A stretch of DNA of 64,000 bases from Pseudomonas shahriarae (lineage in GTDB: Bacteria; Pseudomonadota; Gammaproteobacteria; Pseudomonadales; Pseudomonadaceae). Each line of letters opens with the position of its first letter. The stretch's first letter is position 1. Made by a program: the position numbers and the translations under genes. Of the stretch, positions 26,685-35,071 are shown piece by piece. The stretch covers positions 3,885,001 through 3,949,000 of the forward strand of contig NZ_CP077085.1 of NCBI RefSeq assembly GCF_014268455.2, given 5' to 3'. Below the pieces are notes generated by a model. That model did no database searches and was not told where the DNA came from. It saw only the letters and a list, made by a program, of their open reading frames with translations.

Positions 26685-27659
26685 TCAGATACCGGCGAGC
26701 GCCAGGTCCATCGCAAAGTAGGTAAAGATCAGGTCCGCACCGGCGCGCTTGATCGAACCCAGGGTTTCGCGCACCACCCGCGCTTCGTCGATGGCGCCGG
26801 CCTGGGCGCCGAACTTGATCATCGCGTATTCGCCACTGACCTGGTACGCCGCCACCGGTAAACGCGAGGCTTCGCGGATGTCGCGGATGATGTCCAGGTA
26901 AGCACCGGCCGGCTTGACCATCAGCGAGTCGGCCCCTTCCTGCTCATCGAGCAAGGATTCGCGCACGGCTTCGCGGCGGTTCATCGGGTTCATCTGGTAG
27001 CTTTTGCGGTCGCCCTTCAGCGCGCTGCCACCCGCCTCGCGGAACGGGCCATACAGGGCCGAAGCGAATTTAGTGGAGTACGCCATGATCGGGATATGGC
27101 TGAACCCGGCCGCATCCAGCGCCCGGCGAATGGCCTGGACCTGGCCGTCCATCGCGGCCGACGGCGCGATCACATCGGCACCGGCACGGGCTGCCGCCAC
27201 CGCTTGCTTGCCCAGGTTGGCCAGGGTGCGGTCGTTGTCCACTTCATTGCCGTGCATCACGCCGCAATGGCCGTGGTCGGTGTATTCGCAGAAGCAGGTG
27301 TCGGACATCACGATCATTTCCGGCACCGCGTCCTTGCAGATCGCCGACATGCGCGACACCAGCCCGCGCTCGTTCCAGGTATCGCTGCCGCTGGCGTCCA
27401 GGTGATGGGACACGCCGAACGTCATCACCGACTTGATCCCGGCACGGGCAAAGCGCTCGATTTCACTGGCCAGTTTCGATTCGGGGATGCGCATCACGCC
27501 GGGCATGCTGGTGATCGGCACGAAGTCATCGATTTCTTCTTCGACGAAAATCGGCAATACCAGATCATTGAGGGTGAACTCGGTTTCCTGGAACAGGCTG
27601 CGCAGCTCAGGGGAACGACGCAGGCGGCGGGAACGGGCTTCGGGGAACTGACTGGACAT
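26685..27659 (-). CDS. hemB: Delta-aminolevulinic acid dehydratase (porphobilinogen synthase), cysteine/Zn type
   Basis: The 324-residue enzyme condenses two 5-aminolevulinate molecules to porphobilinogen in tetrapyrrole synthesis. Both Schiff-base lysines are visible ([18 protein letters not shown] and [11 protein letters not shown]). The metal site is [16 protein letters not shown], the three-Cys zinc ligand set seen in the E. coli enzyme, and not the Asp-rich Mg-type site of the characterised P. aeruginosa enzyme. TAGGAAACCCC precedes the ATG at 27659. A second, Mg-type hemB elsewhere in the genome is likely (inference). Confidence 0.94.
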   Translation of the reverse strand: MSSQFPEARSRRLRRSPELRSLFQETEFTLNDLVLPIFVEEEIDDFVPITSMPGVMRIPESKLASEIERFARAGIKSVMTFGVSHHLDASGSDTWNERGLVSRMSAICKDAVPEMIVMSDTCFCEYTDHGHCGVMHGNEVDNDRTLANLGKQAVAAARAGADVIAPSAAMDGQVQAIRRALDAAGFSHIPIMAYSTKFASALYGPFREAGGSALKGDRKSYQMNPMNRREAVRESLLDEQEGADSLMVKPAGAYLDIIRDIREASRLPVAAYQVSGEYAMIKFGAQAGAIDEARVVRETLGSIKRAGADLIFTYFAMDLALAGI

Positions 27660-27871
27660 GGGGTTTCCTACAAAAAAGGCCAGGGCACGTGGCAAGGCCG
27701 CTAGCTTAAGGGCGAAAGCTTATGCCCGGATTGACCGAGAGCACAAATACGGCGGCCATAACGGTGTTTTGCCATTCACGTAACAATGCGGTCTAGGCTA
27801 AACAAGCAGGAGCAGCAACGAGTGACCTGTAGAGACCGAGCTGTCCCCTTCCCCACAGGTGCGTTACGGCG

Positions 27872-28714
27872 TTACAGGCTCAGGCGCCCTTCGATACACA
27901 GCGAGACGGCGCCGCCGATCCAGATCTCATCGCCCTGCTGCTGCACGCGAATACGCCCGGCGCGGCCGATGGCCGTGCCCTGGCTGACCACGTACTGGCT
28001 GGGGGCCAGGCCCGCACCGAGCAGCCATTGTGCGACACCCGCGTTAAGGCTGCCGGTGGCCGGGTCTTCGGGGGCGCCGTCACCGGCAATAAACGCGCGC
28101 ACTTCAAACTGCGCATCCACCTCGTCGCGCGTCGGGTCGCACGGAGCAACCACGCCCACCGCCAGCCCGAGCAGTTTTGAATAGTCCGGCTGCAACTCCA
28201 GCACCGTCTGCCGGTCCGTCAACATCAGCGCCAGCCAACCGGCGCCGTTATCGACCCACTGGCTGCGCACAATCGCTGCGGGCTCAAGGTTGAGCGCCAG
28301 GCGCACACGCTCCAGCAACTCGGCATCCAACGGCCCTGAACGCAGCAAGGGTGGCGCGATAAACGCCAGTTCCTCGCCCTGGCGACGGATGCGCACCAGG
28401 CCGATCTCGCATTCCTGGATGATCTCGTCGCCCTGGGGCACACCACCGGCCTGCAGCCACGCCCGGCAACTGCCCAGGGTTGGGTGGCCGGCGAACGGCA
28501 GCTCCTGCACGGTGGTGAAAATCCGCACCCGGTAATCCGCACGCGGGTCGCGCGGTTGCAGCAGGAACGTGGTTTCGCTGAGGTTGGTCCACTTGGCGAA
28601 GTCAGCCATCTGCTGGTCACTGAGGCTATCGGCGCCCAGCACCACGGCCAGCGGGTTGCCCTTGAGCGCCACGCTGCTGAACACGTCCAGTTGCTTGAAA
28701 TCAAAAGTCGGCAT
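27872..28714 (-). CDS. PhzF-family isomerase
   Basis: The 280-residue PhzF/DapF-fold protein has FKQLDVFSSVALKGNPLAVV at the N-terminus, the catalytic Glu in NLSETTFLL (about residue 46), the conserved FAGHPTLGS turn and GDGAPEDPATGSLNAGVAQWL. Many family members are isomerases of unknown substrate; no other phenazine gene is nearby, so phenazine synthesis is not implied. It begins 3 bp before the stop region of the upstream GST gene on the same strand, suggesting co-transcription. Confidence 0.9.
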   Translation of the reverse strand: MPTFDFKQLDVFSSVALKGNPLAVVLGADSLSDQQMADFAKWTNLSETTFLLQPRDPRADYRVRIFTTVQELPFAGHPTLGSCRAWLQAGGVPQGDEIIQECEIGLVRIRRQGEELAFIAPPLLRSGPLDAELLERVRLALNLEPAAIVRSQWVDNGAGWLALMLTDRQTVLELQPDYSKLLGLAVGVVAPCDPTRDEVDAQFEVRAFIAGDGAPEDPATGSLNAGVAQWLLGAGLAPSQYVVSQGTAIGRAGRIRVQQQGDEIWIGGAVSLCIEGRLSL

Positions 28715-28717
28715 GGG

Positions 28718-29416
28718 TCAGCTCGGAATATTCAGGCCACGGATCACCGCCGGCCGGGCGACAAAGCCATCCAGCGCGCGCAGTACATTGGGGAAGTCGG
28801 TGATGCCCACCAGATCGCCCGATTCATAGAAGCCAATCAGGTTGCGGATCCAGGGAAAGGTGGCGATATCGGCGATGCTGTACTCATCCCCCATGATCCA
28901 GCTGCGGCCCAGCAGGCGTTTTTCCAGCACCTCCAGCAGGCGCCGGGCTTCGGCGGCATAGCGGTCGCGGGGGCGTTTGTCTTCGTAGGCCTTGCCGGCG
29001 AACTTATTGAAGAAACCGACCTGGCCGAACATCGGCCCGATCCCGGCCATCTGGAACATCAGCCATTGCAGGGTTTCGTAGCGCGCAGCAGGTGCCTGGG
29101 GCAGTAGTTGCGCGGTTTTCTCTGCCAGGTAAATCAGGATCGCCCCCGACTCGAACAACGCCAGCGGCTCACCGCCGGGACCGTTGGGGTCGATGATCGC
29201 CGGGATCTTGTTGTTGGGGTTCAGGGACAGAAACTCGGGCGAGAGTTGGTCCTGGGTATCGAAGCTGACCTTATGCGCCTCATAGGCCAGGCCCACCTCT
29301 TCGAGCATGATCGAGACTTTGACCCCATTGGGCGTCGGCAACGAGTACAGCTGCAGGCGTTCAGGATGCTCGGCTGGCCATTTGGTAATAATCGGAAACG
29401 CTGCAGCGGAAATCAT
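28718..29416 (-). CDS. Glutathione S-transferase (YghU/Nu-like)
   Basis: The 232-residue GST has a thioredoxin-like N-terminal domain (LQLYSLPTPNGVKVSIMLEE ... NPNNKIPAIID, ESGAILIYLAEK) and a helical C-terminal domain (about 100-215). The TPNGVK loop is typical of Nu-class YghU/YfcG proteins, which show disulfide-bond reductase rather than classical conjugation activity. The start at 29416 avoids a low-complexity extension. It is upstream of and probably co-transcribed with the PhzF gene. Confidence 0.9.
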   Translation of the reverse strand: MISAAAFPIITKWPAEHPERLQLYSLPTPNGVKVSIMLEEVGLAYEAHKVSFDTQDQLSPEFLSLNPNNKIPAIIDPNGPGGEPLALFESGAILIYLAEKTAQLLPQAPAARYETLQWLMFQMAGIGPMFGQVGFFNKFAGKAYEDKRPRDRYAAEARRLLEVLEKRLLGRSWIMGDEYSIADIATFPWIRNLIGFYESGDLVGITDFPNVLRALDGFVARPAVIRGLNIPS

Positions 29417-29671
29417 CGATGTACCCCAAGGTGAGAAAAACCCATGATAGCCATCCGGCGGCGCGCCTGCATCGGTCTTCAATTCGCAACATGCGCTGGT
29501 TAATCTCTTGCACCAAGCGAACCAAAACGCTCTGGCGCACTCTTAGAAGCGCTTGAACGGTTGAATGGAGGCATACCGCCATAACTGTCACGGAAAACCG
29601 CACGTTGCTTGGAGCATCGCTGTGGCTGGGCCTTCCAGCCTTGATCCGACGCACCGAAGACTCGACCACTA

Positions 29672-30373
29672 ATGAAAATCAAGCCTTTGTGCCTTGGCAA
29701 ACGTTTCAAAAAATATGCTTATTTCCTGGTGCCAACGGTGTTCGTCGGCGGTGCCTTGATGCTGGCTTTCGAAGCCCGCGAAAGCAGCGCCGAGCCGAAG
29801 AACGGCGTGCAAACCCTGGTGTTCCTGCGTCATGGTGAAAAGCCTGTGGGCGGCCTGGGCCAACTCAATTGCCAGGGCCTCAACCGCGCAATGAACCTGG
29901 CCACGGTATTGCCGGAAAAGTTCGGCGCTGCCGACTTTGTGTTCGCGGCCAACCCGACGCGCAATGTCGAAGAAGGCGAGTTCGACAATTCCTACAGCTA
30001 CATTCGGCCATTGATGACCATCAGCCCCAGCGCGATCAAACTCGGGCTGCCGGTGAACATCGAGTTTTCGGCCAACGATACCAGCGACCTGGCTGACGAA
30101 TTGATGGAGGACAAGTACCACAACTCCACCATCTACACGGCCTGGTCCCATGGCTACCTGCCGGAATTGATCAACAAGGTGGCCAGTGAAGCGGTCGGTG
30201 AGGAGTACACCATCACCGAAGACTGGTCCGGCGGCGATTTCGACACCCTGTACGTGTTGACCCTGACCTGGCAGAACGGCAAGGCCAGCCTGCTCAGCCG
30301 CAACTACAAGCAAGGCCTGGATAACGGCTTGCAGACTTGCCCGGATGCAACGCACGTAGCCGCCGACACCTGA
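29672..30373 (+). CDS. Membrane-anchored histidine phosphatase family protein
   Basis: The 233-residue protein has an N-terminal hydrophobic helix (about 14-32, YFLVPTVFVGGALMLAF) acting as signal or anchor, then the phosphohistidine motif LVFLRHGEKP (about 50-59) and a later WSHGYLPELINK that may supply the second His. The family (branch 1) includes phosphoglycerate-mutase-like phosphatases. The location suggests a periplasmic phosphatase of unknown substrate. It is upstream of the permease gene by about 50 bp. Confidence 0.82.
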   Translation: MKIKPLCLGKRFKKYAYFLVPTVFVGGALMLAFEARESSAEPKNGVQTLVFLRHGEKPVGGLGQLNCQGLNRAMNLATVLPEKFGAADFVFAANPTRNVEEGEFDNSYSYIRPLMTISPSAIKLGLPVNIEFSANDTSDLADELMEDKYHNSTIYTAWSHGYLPELINKVASEAVGEEYTITEDWSGGDFDTLYVLTLTWQNGKASLLSRNYKQGLDNGLQTCPDATHVAADT

Positions 30374-30425
30374 CACCGGGACCGCGTATGATGCGTCGCT
30401 ATCGACTTATCTGCGGATCTTGACC

Positions 30426-31481
30426 ATGTCTAACCTCACCTCTGCCAGCCCTGCTCGCGGCTGGTCCTTCTGGTGGAAACCGGCGCTGTTCCTGTTGGTG
30501 GCCTGCGTCGGCCTGTATTACGTGAAGTGGTCGCCCTACTACTTCAAGGCCTTTGTCGCGGCCGACAGCCACAGCATCGGCAACTCGATTCTCAATGACC
30601 AGCAGGGCTCGCCATTGGCGGCCGCCCTGGCCTATGCCCAGGTGTATTTCCTGGCGATCTGGAAAGCCGCCGTGCTCGCGGTGATTCTCGGTTCGTTATT
30701 GCAGGTGCTGATTCCACGGGACTGGCTGTTGCGCCTGTTCGGCCGCGCCGGACTGGGCTCCACCGTGCGTGGCGGGCTGTTCGCCTTGCCGGGCATGATG
30801 TGCAGTTGCTGCGCCGCGCCGGTGGCCGCCGGCATGCGTCGTCAACAAGTGTCGGTGGGTGCTGCATTGGCGTTCTGGATGGCCAACCCGGTACTCAACC
30901 CCGCGACCCTGGTTTTCATGGGGTTTGTGCTGGGCTGGGACTTTGCCGCCCTGCGCCTGGTGGCCGGTGTCGTGCTGGTGATCGGTGTCGCGCTGATCGC
31001 CCAACGCATCGCCCGCCCCGAGCAGGTGCCCCAGGTAGCACTGGAGGCCGTGGCCGACGTCAGCGGCACCGAGACCCAGCCGTTCCTCAGCCGCTGGCTG
31101 CGCACCCTGTGGCAGTTGTTCTGGAGCACCATCCCGATCTACATCCTGGCGGTGTTGCTACTGGGCGCGGCGCGGGTGTGGCTGTTCCCACACGTGGACG
31201 GGGCGATGGCCGATAGCCTGCTGTGGCTGGTGCCCCTGGCGATCGTCGGCACCCTGTTTGTGATCCCCACCGCCGCAGAAATCCCGATTGTGCAGACCAT
31301 GATGGCCCTGGGGCTGGGCACCGGGCCCGCGGTGGCACTGCTGATGACCCTGCCGAGCGTGAGCCTGCCGTCGCTGTTGATGCTGCGCAAGGATTTCGAT
31401 ACGCGGGTGCTGGTGACGGTGGCCGGGCTGACCATGCTGATGGGTGTGGTGTGCGGGTTGGTGGCGGTGGTCGTCCTTTAG
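30426..31481 (+). CDS. YraQ/DUF318-family permease
   Basis: The 351-residue membrane protein has about 8-9 hydrophobic helices and the family hallmark PGMMCSCCAAPVAAGMRRQ (about residues 116-134) with paired cysteines facing a transport pathway. A second half-repeat contains VIPTAAEIPIVQTMMALG. Members are proposed permeases, some for metal-type or sulfur-type solutes; the substrate is unknown. ATG at 30426 follows GGATCTTGACC. Confidence 0.88.
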   Translation: MSNLTSASPARGWSFWWKPALFLLVACVGLYYVKWSPYYFKAFVAADSHSIGNSILNDQQGSPLAAALAYAQVYFLAIWKAAVLAVILGSLLQVLIPRDWLLRLFGRAGLGSTVRGGLFALPGMMCSCCAAPVAAGMRRQQVSVGAALAFWMANPVLNPATLVFMGFVLGWDFAALRLVAGVVLVIGVALIAQRIARPEQVPQVALEAVADVSGTETQPFLSRWLRTLWQLFWSTIPIYILAVLLLGAARVWLFPHVDGAMADSLLWLVPLAIVGTLFVIPTAAEIPIVQTMMALGLGTGPAVALLMTLPSVSLPSLLMLRKDFDTRVLVTVAGLTMLMGVVCGLVAVVVL

Positions 31482-31550
31482 GAAGGGTTGACTGTCAGGG
31501 CCTCATCGCAGCATAGGTATCTACACAACTCTTTTATCTAGTGCTTGTTG

Positions 31551-31857
31551 GGTTTGTGTACATATCCGTTGCTGCGGTCACGGCCACTTAGGGTTCCGCC
31601 CTTACGGCGGCTCACTTTGGAAGAGCGCCAAAGTAAGCAAAGCGCTCTTGCCCCACCACTCGGTGCCTCGCCTAGGCTCGGCATGCCCGCAGTCAGGCAT
31701 TGCTCCGTGGGCCCGCCGCGATCGGCCATCCATGGCCGTGTCGCGGCTACCCCGGCATCCATGCCGGGGTGCCCACTGCGCAATACCTGCCTGCGGCCAT
31801 CGTGGTTTAACGGGGCGCCTAAGATCAAGATCAAAAGCCAGATCAAAAGCAGAGCAA
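31551..31857. repeat. Long inverted repeat, left arm (Pseudomonas intergenic repeat)
   Basis: Starting GGTTTGTGTACATATCCG, it runs through CCACTTAGGGTTCCGCCC, CCCCACCACTCGGTGCCTCG and TTTAACGGGGCGCC to AGATCAAGATCAAAAGC. Its reverse complement is found at 32053-32264 plus 34913-35002. Families of such long repeats are widespread in P. fluorescens-group chromosomes. ORFs inside it are compositional and not genes. Confidence 0.85.
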
Positions 31858-32052
31858 CAGCAATCCCAAAGCGCGAAACTGCATTCCCTGTGGGAGCTGG
31901 CTTGTCGGATCGCCGCATCGCTGCGATGACGCCCGAAAGAACACATCAGAGTGTCAGGTATTCATTTGTCATCGTTAACGACCATCGCGGGCAAGCCCGC
32001 TCCCACAGGGGTACCCACACGCCTCGACGATCAGGTCGGCTACCAGGCCGCC
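31858..32052. repeat. Loop of the long inverted repeat with REP sequences
   Basis: The centre between the arms holds TGTGGGAGCTGGCTTGTCGG (about 31889-31908) and a facing mate CGCGGGCAAGCCCGCTCCCACAG (about 31986-32008). The arms of the long repeat thus enclose a REPIN. No coding sequence is apparent. Confidence 0.7.
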
Positions 32053-32264
32053 TCGCTTTGCTTTTGATCTTGATCTTGATCTGAGGCGCCCCGTTAAACC
32101 ACGCTGGCCGTCATCCGATTTTGATTTGGGGGGGGTAACCCGGCAGGACGCCGGGTTAGCCGCGCTGGGCCATGGATGGCCCATCGCGGCGGCCCCCCAA
32201 ATCAATGTCGGATGACGGGCACACCGAGCCTAGGCGAGGTGCCGAGTGGTGGGGCAAAAGCCCT
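32053..32264. repeat. Long inverted repeat, right arm, inner part
   Basis: This is the reverse complement of much of the left arm (GATCTTGATCTTGATCTGAGGCGCC ... CCGAGTGGTGGGGCAAAAGCCCT), with an extra local palindrome CCCGGCAGGACGCCGGG. It is cut at 32264 by the IS1111-group element and resumes at 34913. Confidence 0.85.
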
Positions 32265-32343
32265 AATGAGATGGTCAGCCCGGCACGGGCCCCCGGTAAA
32301 TCTAGACTTACCGGAAGGCCCACTTTCGCTAAGGAGACCGCTC

Positions 32344-33366
32344 ATGAACAGCTTGGCATTACTTGGTCTTGATATTGGAAAAAGCACCTTTCACCTCGTA
32401 GGGCACGACGTACGCGGCCATGAGGTGCTGCGCAAGCAGTTCAATCGAAATCGACTGCTTCAGTTCCTGGCAAAGCTTGAGCCCTGCACGATAGTAATGG
32501 AGTCCTGCGGCGGCTCACATTGGCTCGCCAGGAAGCTTATTTCCTTCGGCCACCAGGTGAAACTTATAGCTCCGCAGCATGTGAAACCGTACGTCACCGG
32601 CAATAAAAATGACTACATAGATGCCGAGGCAATTTGCGAGGCGGCGTCCCGTCCCAAGGCACGCTATGTTGCGATCAAGACGGTGGAACAGCAGGTGCTC
32701 TCGACCCAGCACCGCCTCCGAGAGGCATTGGTATGCCAAAGAACTCAAACCATCAATCGTATCCACGGATTCTTGCTGGAATTTGGAATTGCGCTACCGG
32801 CGACCAAAGCCGCCATGAACCAAATTCATCAAATACTGGATGACCCTGCCGCTGAGTTGCCTCAACAGTTGACGCAGTTTATCGAGCATCTGTTGGAAGA
32901 CATCAAACGGCTTACGGTAGAGATTAAGTCCATCGACCACAGCATCAAGGAACAGGTGGCAGTTGATGACGCGGGAACACGCCTAATGAGCATCCCCGGT
33001 ATCGGCCCCATCATCGCTAGCGCGCTGCTGGCCGACGTCGGGGACGCTTCCAATTTTCACTCAGCGCGAGACTTCGCTGCTTCGCTGGGGCTGGTGCCAA
33101 GGCAGTACTCAACAGGTGGCCAAACCGTCCTTTTGAACATCAGCAAACGTGGTGATAAATACCTTCGAAAGCTCTTGGTTCAAGGCTCGCGGGCAGTTTT
33201 GGTGCGCATAGATAAACGCAACGACGCCTTGGGGGCTTGGTGCCGAGACCTGCTGACGCGAAAGCACCCAAACAAGGTTGCCTGCGCCCTGGCCAATAAA
33301 CTAGCAAGAATCGTATGGGCCGTTTTAGCTCGCGGAGGTAGCTACAACGCGCAGTTGATGACTTGA
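32344..33366 (+). CDS. IS110-family (IS1111 group) DEDD transposase
   Basis: The 340-residue recombinase has the RuvC-like DEDD N-terminus: LLGLDIGKSTFHLVG (Asp near 10), IVMESCGGSHWLA (Glu near 60) and NKNDYIDAEAICEA (Asp pair near 100). The C-terminal Tnp_20 domain has IPGIGPIIASALLADVG and LGLVPRQYSTGGQ, which holds the catalytic Ser. IS110 enzymes recombine DNA guided by a structured RNA from the element's non-coding end. The reading frame is intact. ATG at 32344 follows AAGGAGACCGCTC. Confidence 0.93.
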   Translation: MNSLALLGLDIGKSTFHLVGHDVRGHEVLRKQFNRNRLLQFLAKLEPCTIVMESCGGSHWLARKLISFGHQVKLIAPQHVKPYVTGNKNDYIDAEAICEAASRPKARYVAIKTVEQQVLSTQHRLREALVCQRTQTINRIHGFLLEFGIALPATKAAMNQIHQILDDPAAELPQQLTQFIEHLLEDIKRLTVEIKSIDHSIKEQVAVDDAGTRLMSIPGIGPIIASALLADVGDASNFHSARDFAASLGLVPRQYSTGGQTVLLNISKRGDKYLRKLLVQGSRAVLVRIDKRNDALGAWCRDLLTRKHPNKVACALANKLARIVWAVLARGGSYNAQLMT

Positions 33367-33597
33367 TCGAAACACTACCGGCTTTTGCGACGACAACGAT
33401 GATGACGATAAACAGCTCAAATCTCGCCTGAGAACCTGGTAAGCAAAACAGCTTTTGAAGCTGAAGCCCTTTTCAAGGACAGGCGGGAGCGACTATTCAT
33501 CAAGGGCCAAGCGGTGAAACTGCCGACTATGAGCCCGGATACATTAGCGCAAGCATGCTTTACCGCTCATCGTCTGTGGTTGCAAGGGGTGGGCTGA
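33367..33597 (+). ncRNA. Candidate seekRNA/bridge-RNA region of the IS1111-group element
   Basis: About 230 bp between the transposase stop and the start of the IS481 insertion has no ORF. In IS1111-group elements the guide RNA is encoded downstream of the transposase, and the long right flank against a short 79-bp left flank here fits that. The RNA boundaries and fold are not established from sequence by eye. Confidence 0.45.
33594..33597. repeat. Left target-site duplication of the IS481 element (CTGA)
   Basis: CTGA here and CTGA at 34901-34904 flank the IS481 element. Removing one copy plus the element restores the perfect 11-bp subterminal repeat of the host IS, which supports this assignment. 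Confidence 0.65.
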
Positions 33598-34900
33598 TGT
33601 ACGGGACAACCACATAGGTTACAAAAAAGTGCATTCACATAGGTGACACTTTGATTGAAACATACCCGTTCTTTGCGTCTCTAGCATCGACACGGCCTAG
33701 GATCACAGGCCCGAAGATCACCTCCCAGACATCATCTCGAATTAGCTCCATTCCAATGGTCTGATGCTTGAGCAGATTGCCTATGTAGATCCTAAGACCT
33801 GCTCGATTGATGATTCCATTACTATCAGCCAGGTAACACTCCACGTGGCTCGCATACCCCATTTCAGGCAGCTTTTCCGGGTAAGCGCGGGGTGAGGGCA
33901 AATAACATGAGGCTGGTGTTTTCTGGCCAAGCGCCTCGTGCCCTCGCTCATGATTATAGTGCTGCATAAAGCGATCAAAGTGTTTCTGCTGAGCTTCCCA
34001 AGCAATCGCCGCTGGTTGGGGCAAAGTGCTTTTCAGGGTTCGGTGCATCCTTTCATGGCGCCCATTCTGATCTGGGCGGCCGGGCTCAATTCGCTCAGGG
34101 ATAATCCCCAACCGCAGCCACCAGATCGACAGCTGTGATAACCCTGCACGGCCCGTGCTGGCAAACGGTATGCCGTTGTCGGTCCGAATACGTTCAGGCA
34201 AGCCATACTCGCGAAAAACACGCTCGAAGGTTTGTTGGGTTTCTTTGAAGTTGGTATTGCGCATGCCCTGGCAGGCCAGTAGAAAGCGGCTGGCATGGTC
34301 CATGATCGTCAGCGGATAACACCACACTCCGGCCCCTGTCAGAAACTGCCCCTTGTAGTCAGCGCTAAAGAGCTGATTTGGGGTTTCTACCTTGCACAGG
34401 GGCTTTGGATAGACAGCCACGCGCTGACGCACACGTCGAGGTGCAATCAGATCAGCGGCCTTGAGGATGTTGTAAATGGTGGTTTTCGAGGGTGGATCCT
34501 GCCCGGGAAAACGCTGGCGCAAGTCGTTCTGAATCTTCTTCGGCCCGGGAATAGTCTCCCCGATAGAACGAAGCTCGATAATTGCTTGCCTGATAGCAAG
34601 AGGCACAACATAGGTTTGATTGTGCCGGCACCGGCTACGTTCTTCGAGCCCTCTGGGTCCTTCAGCCTCGTACCGTTCGACCCATTTGTAGCCAGTCTTT
34701 CGACTGACCTGGTAGTCGCGGCACAGCTGGCTAAAGGTATCTCTTTCAGCCAAATAGGCGGCGATGAACATCACTTTGAGGTCCATAGGTTTCAGCTCTT
34801 CCCAGGGCATGGTCAGATCCTCACAAAATCGACCCTGCCAGTTAATAACTGTTACCTATGTGCGTGAACTGATTTGTAACCCATGTGGGTGAGTCATACC
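33598..34900 (-). mobile_element. IS481-family insertion sequence inside the IS1111-group element
   Basis: This 1.3-kb element has imperfect terminal inverted repeats: the left end TGTACGGGACAACCACATAGG continues GTTACAAA...CACATAGGTGACA, and the right end reads TGTTACCTATGTG...TTTGTAACCCATGTGGGTGAG. CACATAGGT-type boxes occur twice at each end. It carries one transposase gene on the minus strand and is flanked by CTGA on both sides. Confidence 0.8.
33635..34810 (-). CDS. IS481-family DDE transposase
   Basis: The 391-residue protein has an N-terminal helix-turn-helix (TFSQLCRDYQVSRKTGYKWVERY), a second HTH-like part (PPSKTTIYNILKAADLI) and an rve integrase core. The catalytic residues are Asp in LFSADYKGQF, Asp in RIRTDNGIPFAS and Glu in QNGRHERMHRTLK. 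A C-terminal DNA-binding beta region follows. The frame is intact, so the element may be active. Its gene lies opposite to the host IS transposase. Confidence 0.93.
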   Translation of the reverse strand: MPWEELKPMDLKVMFIAAYLAERDTFSQLCRDYQVSRKTGYKWVERYEAEGPRGLEERSRCRHNQTYVVPLAIRQAIIELRSIGETIPGPKKIQNDLRQRFPGQDPPSKTTIYNILKAADLIAPRRVRQRVAVYPKPLCKVETPNQLFSADYKGQFLTGAGVWCYPLTIMDHASRFLLACQGMRNTNFKETQQTFERVFREYGLPERIRTDNGIPFASTGRAGLSQLSIWWLRLGIIPERIEPGRPDQNGRHERMHRTLKSTLPQPAAIAWEAQQKHFDRFMQHYNHERGHEALGQKTPASCYLPSPRAYPEKLPEMGYASHVECYLADSNGIINRAGLRIYIGNLLKHQTIGMELIRDDVWEVIFGPVILGRVDARDAKNGYVSIKVSPM

Positions 34901-34912
34901 CTGACCATACAT

Positions 34913-35002
34913 TTGCTTACTTTGGGGCTTTTCCAAAGTGAGCCGCCGTAAGGGCGGAACCCTAAGTGGCCATGACCGCAGCAACGGATATGTACACAAA
35001 CC
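34913..35002. repeat. Long inverted repeat, right arm, outer part
   Basis: TTGCTTACTTTGGGGC ... GGGCGGAACCCTAAGTGG ... GGATATGTACACAAACC is the reverse complement of the beginning of the left arm (31551 onward). It was separated from the inner part by the nested insertions. Confidence 0.85.
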
Positions 35003-35071
35003 TAAGAATCACTAAAGAGACCTGTAGCTCATCGCAGGCAAGCCAGCGATGGTGCCCTGAAAACCAACCAA

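Larger units (their letters stand above)
32265..34912 (+). mobile_element. IS1111-group IS110-family element, interrupted by an IS481 element
   Basis: The ends were set by comparison with the uninterrupted arm of the long repeat: joining 32264 to 34913 gives GCAAAAGCCCTTTGCTTAC, matching GCAAGAGCGCTTTGCTTAC in the other arm, with no target duplication. Subterminal inverted repeats ATGGTCAGCCC (32271-32281) and GGGCTGA+CCAT (33591-33597 joined to 34905-34908) are perfect over 11 bp once the IS481 element is removed. They lie 6 and 4 bp from the ends, the layout typical of the IS1111 group. Without the insert the element is about 1.34 kb. A hairpin CCGGTAA...TTACCGG lies at 32293-32314. Confidence 0.85.

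Noticed and set aside
27872..28714. Phenazine biosynthesis locus
   Set aside because: A lone PhzF-fold gene is common in non-producers, and no phzA-E or phzG is present.
31538..32372. Short ORFs in the long inverted repeat
   Set aside because: They arise from repeat composition, appear in both arms and have no ribosome binding sites or homologous domains.
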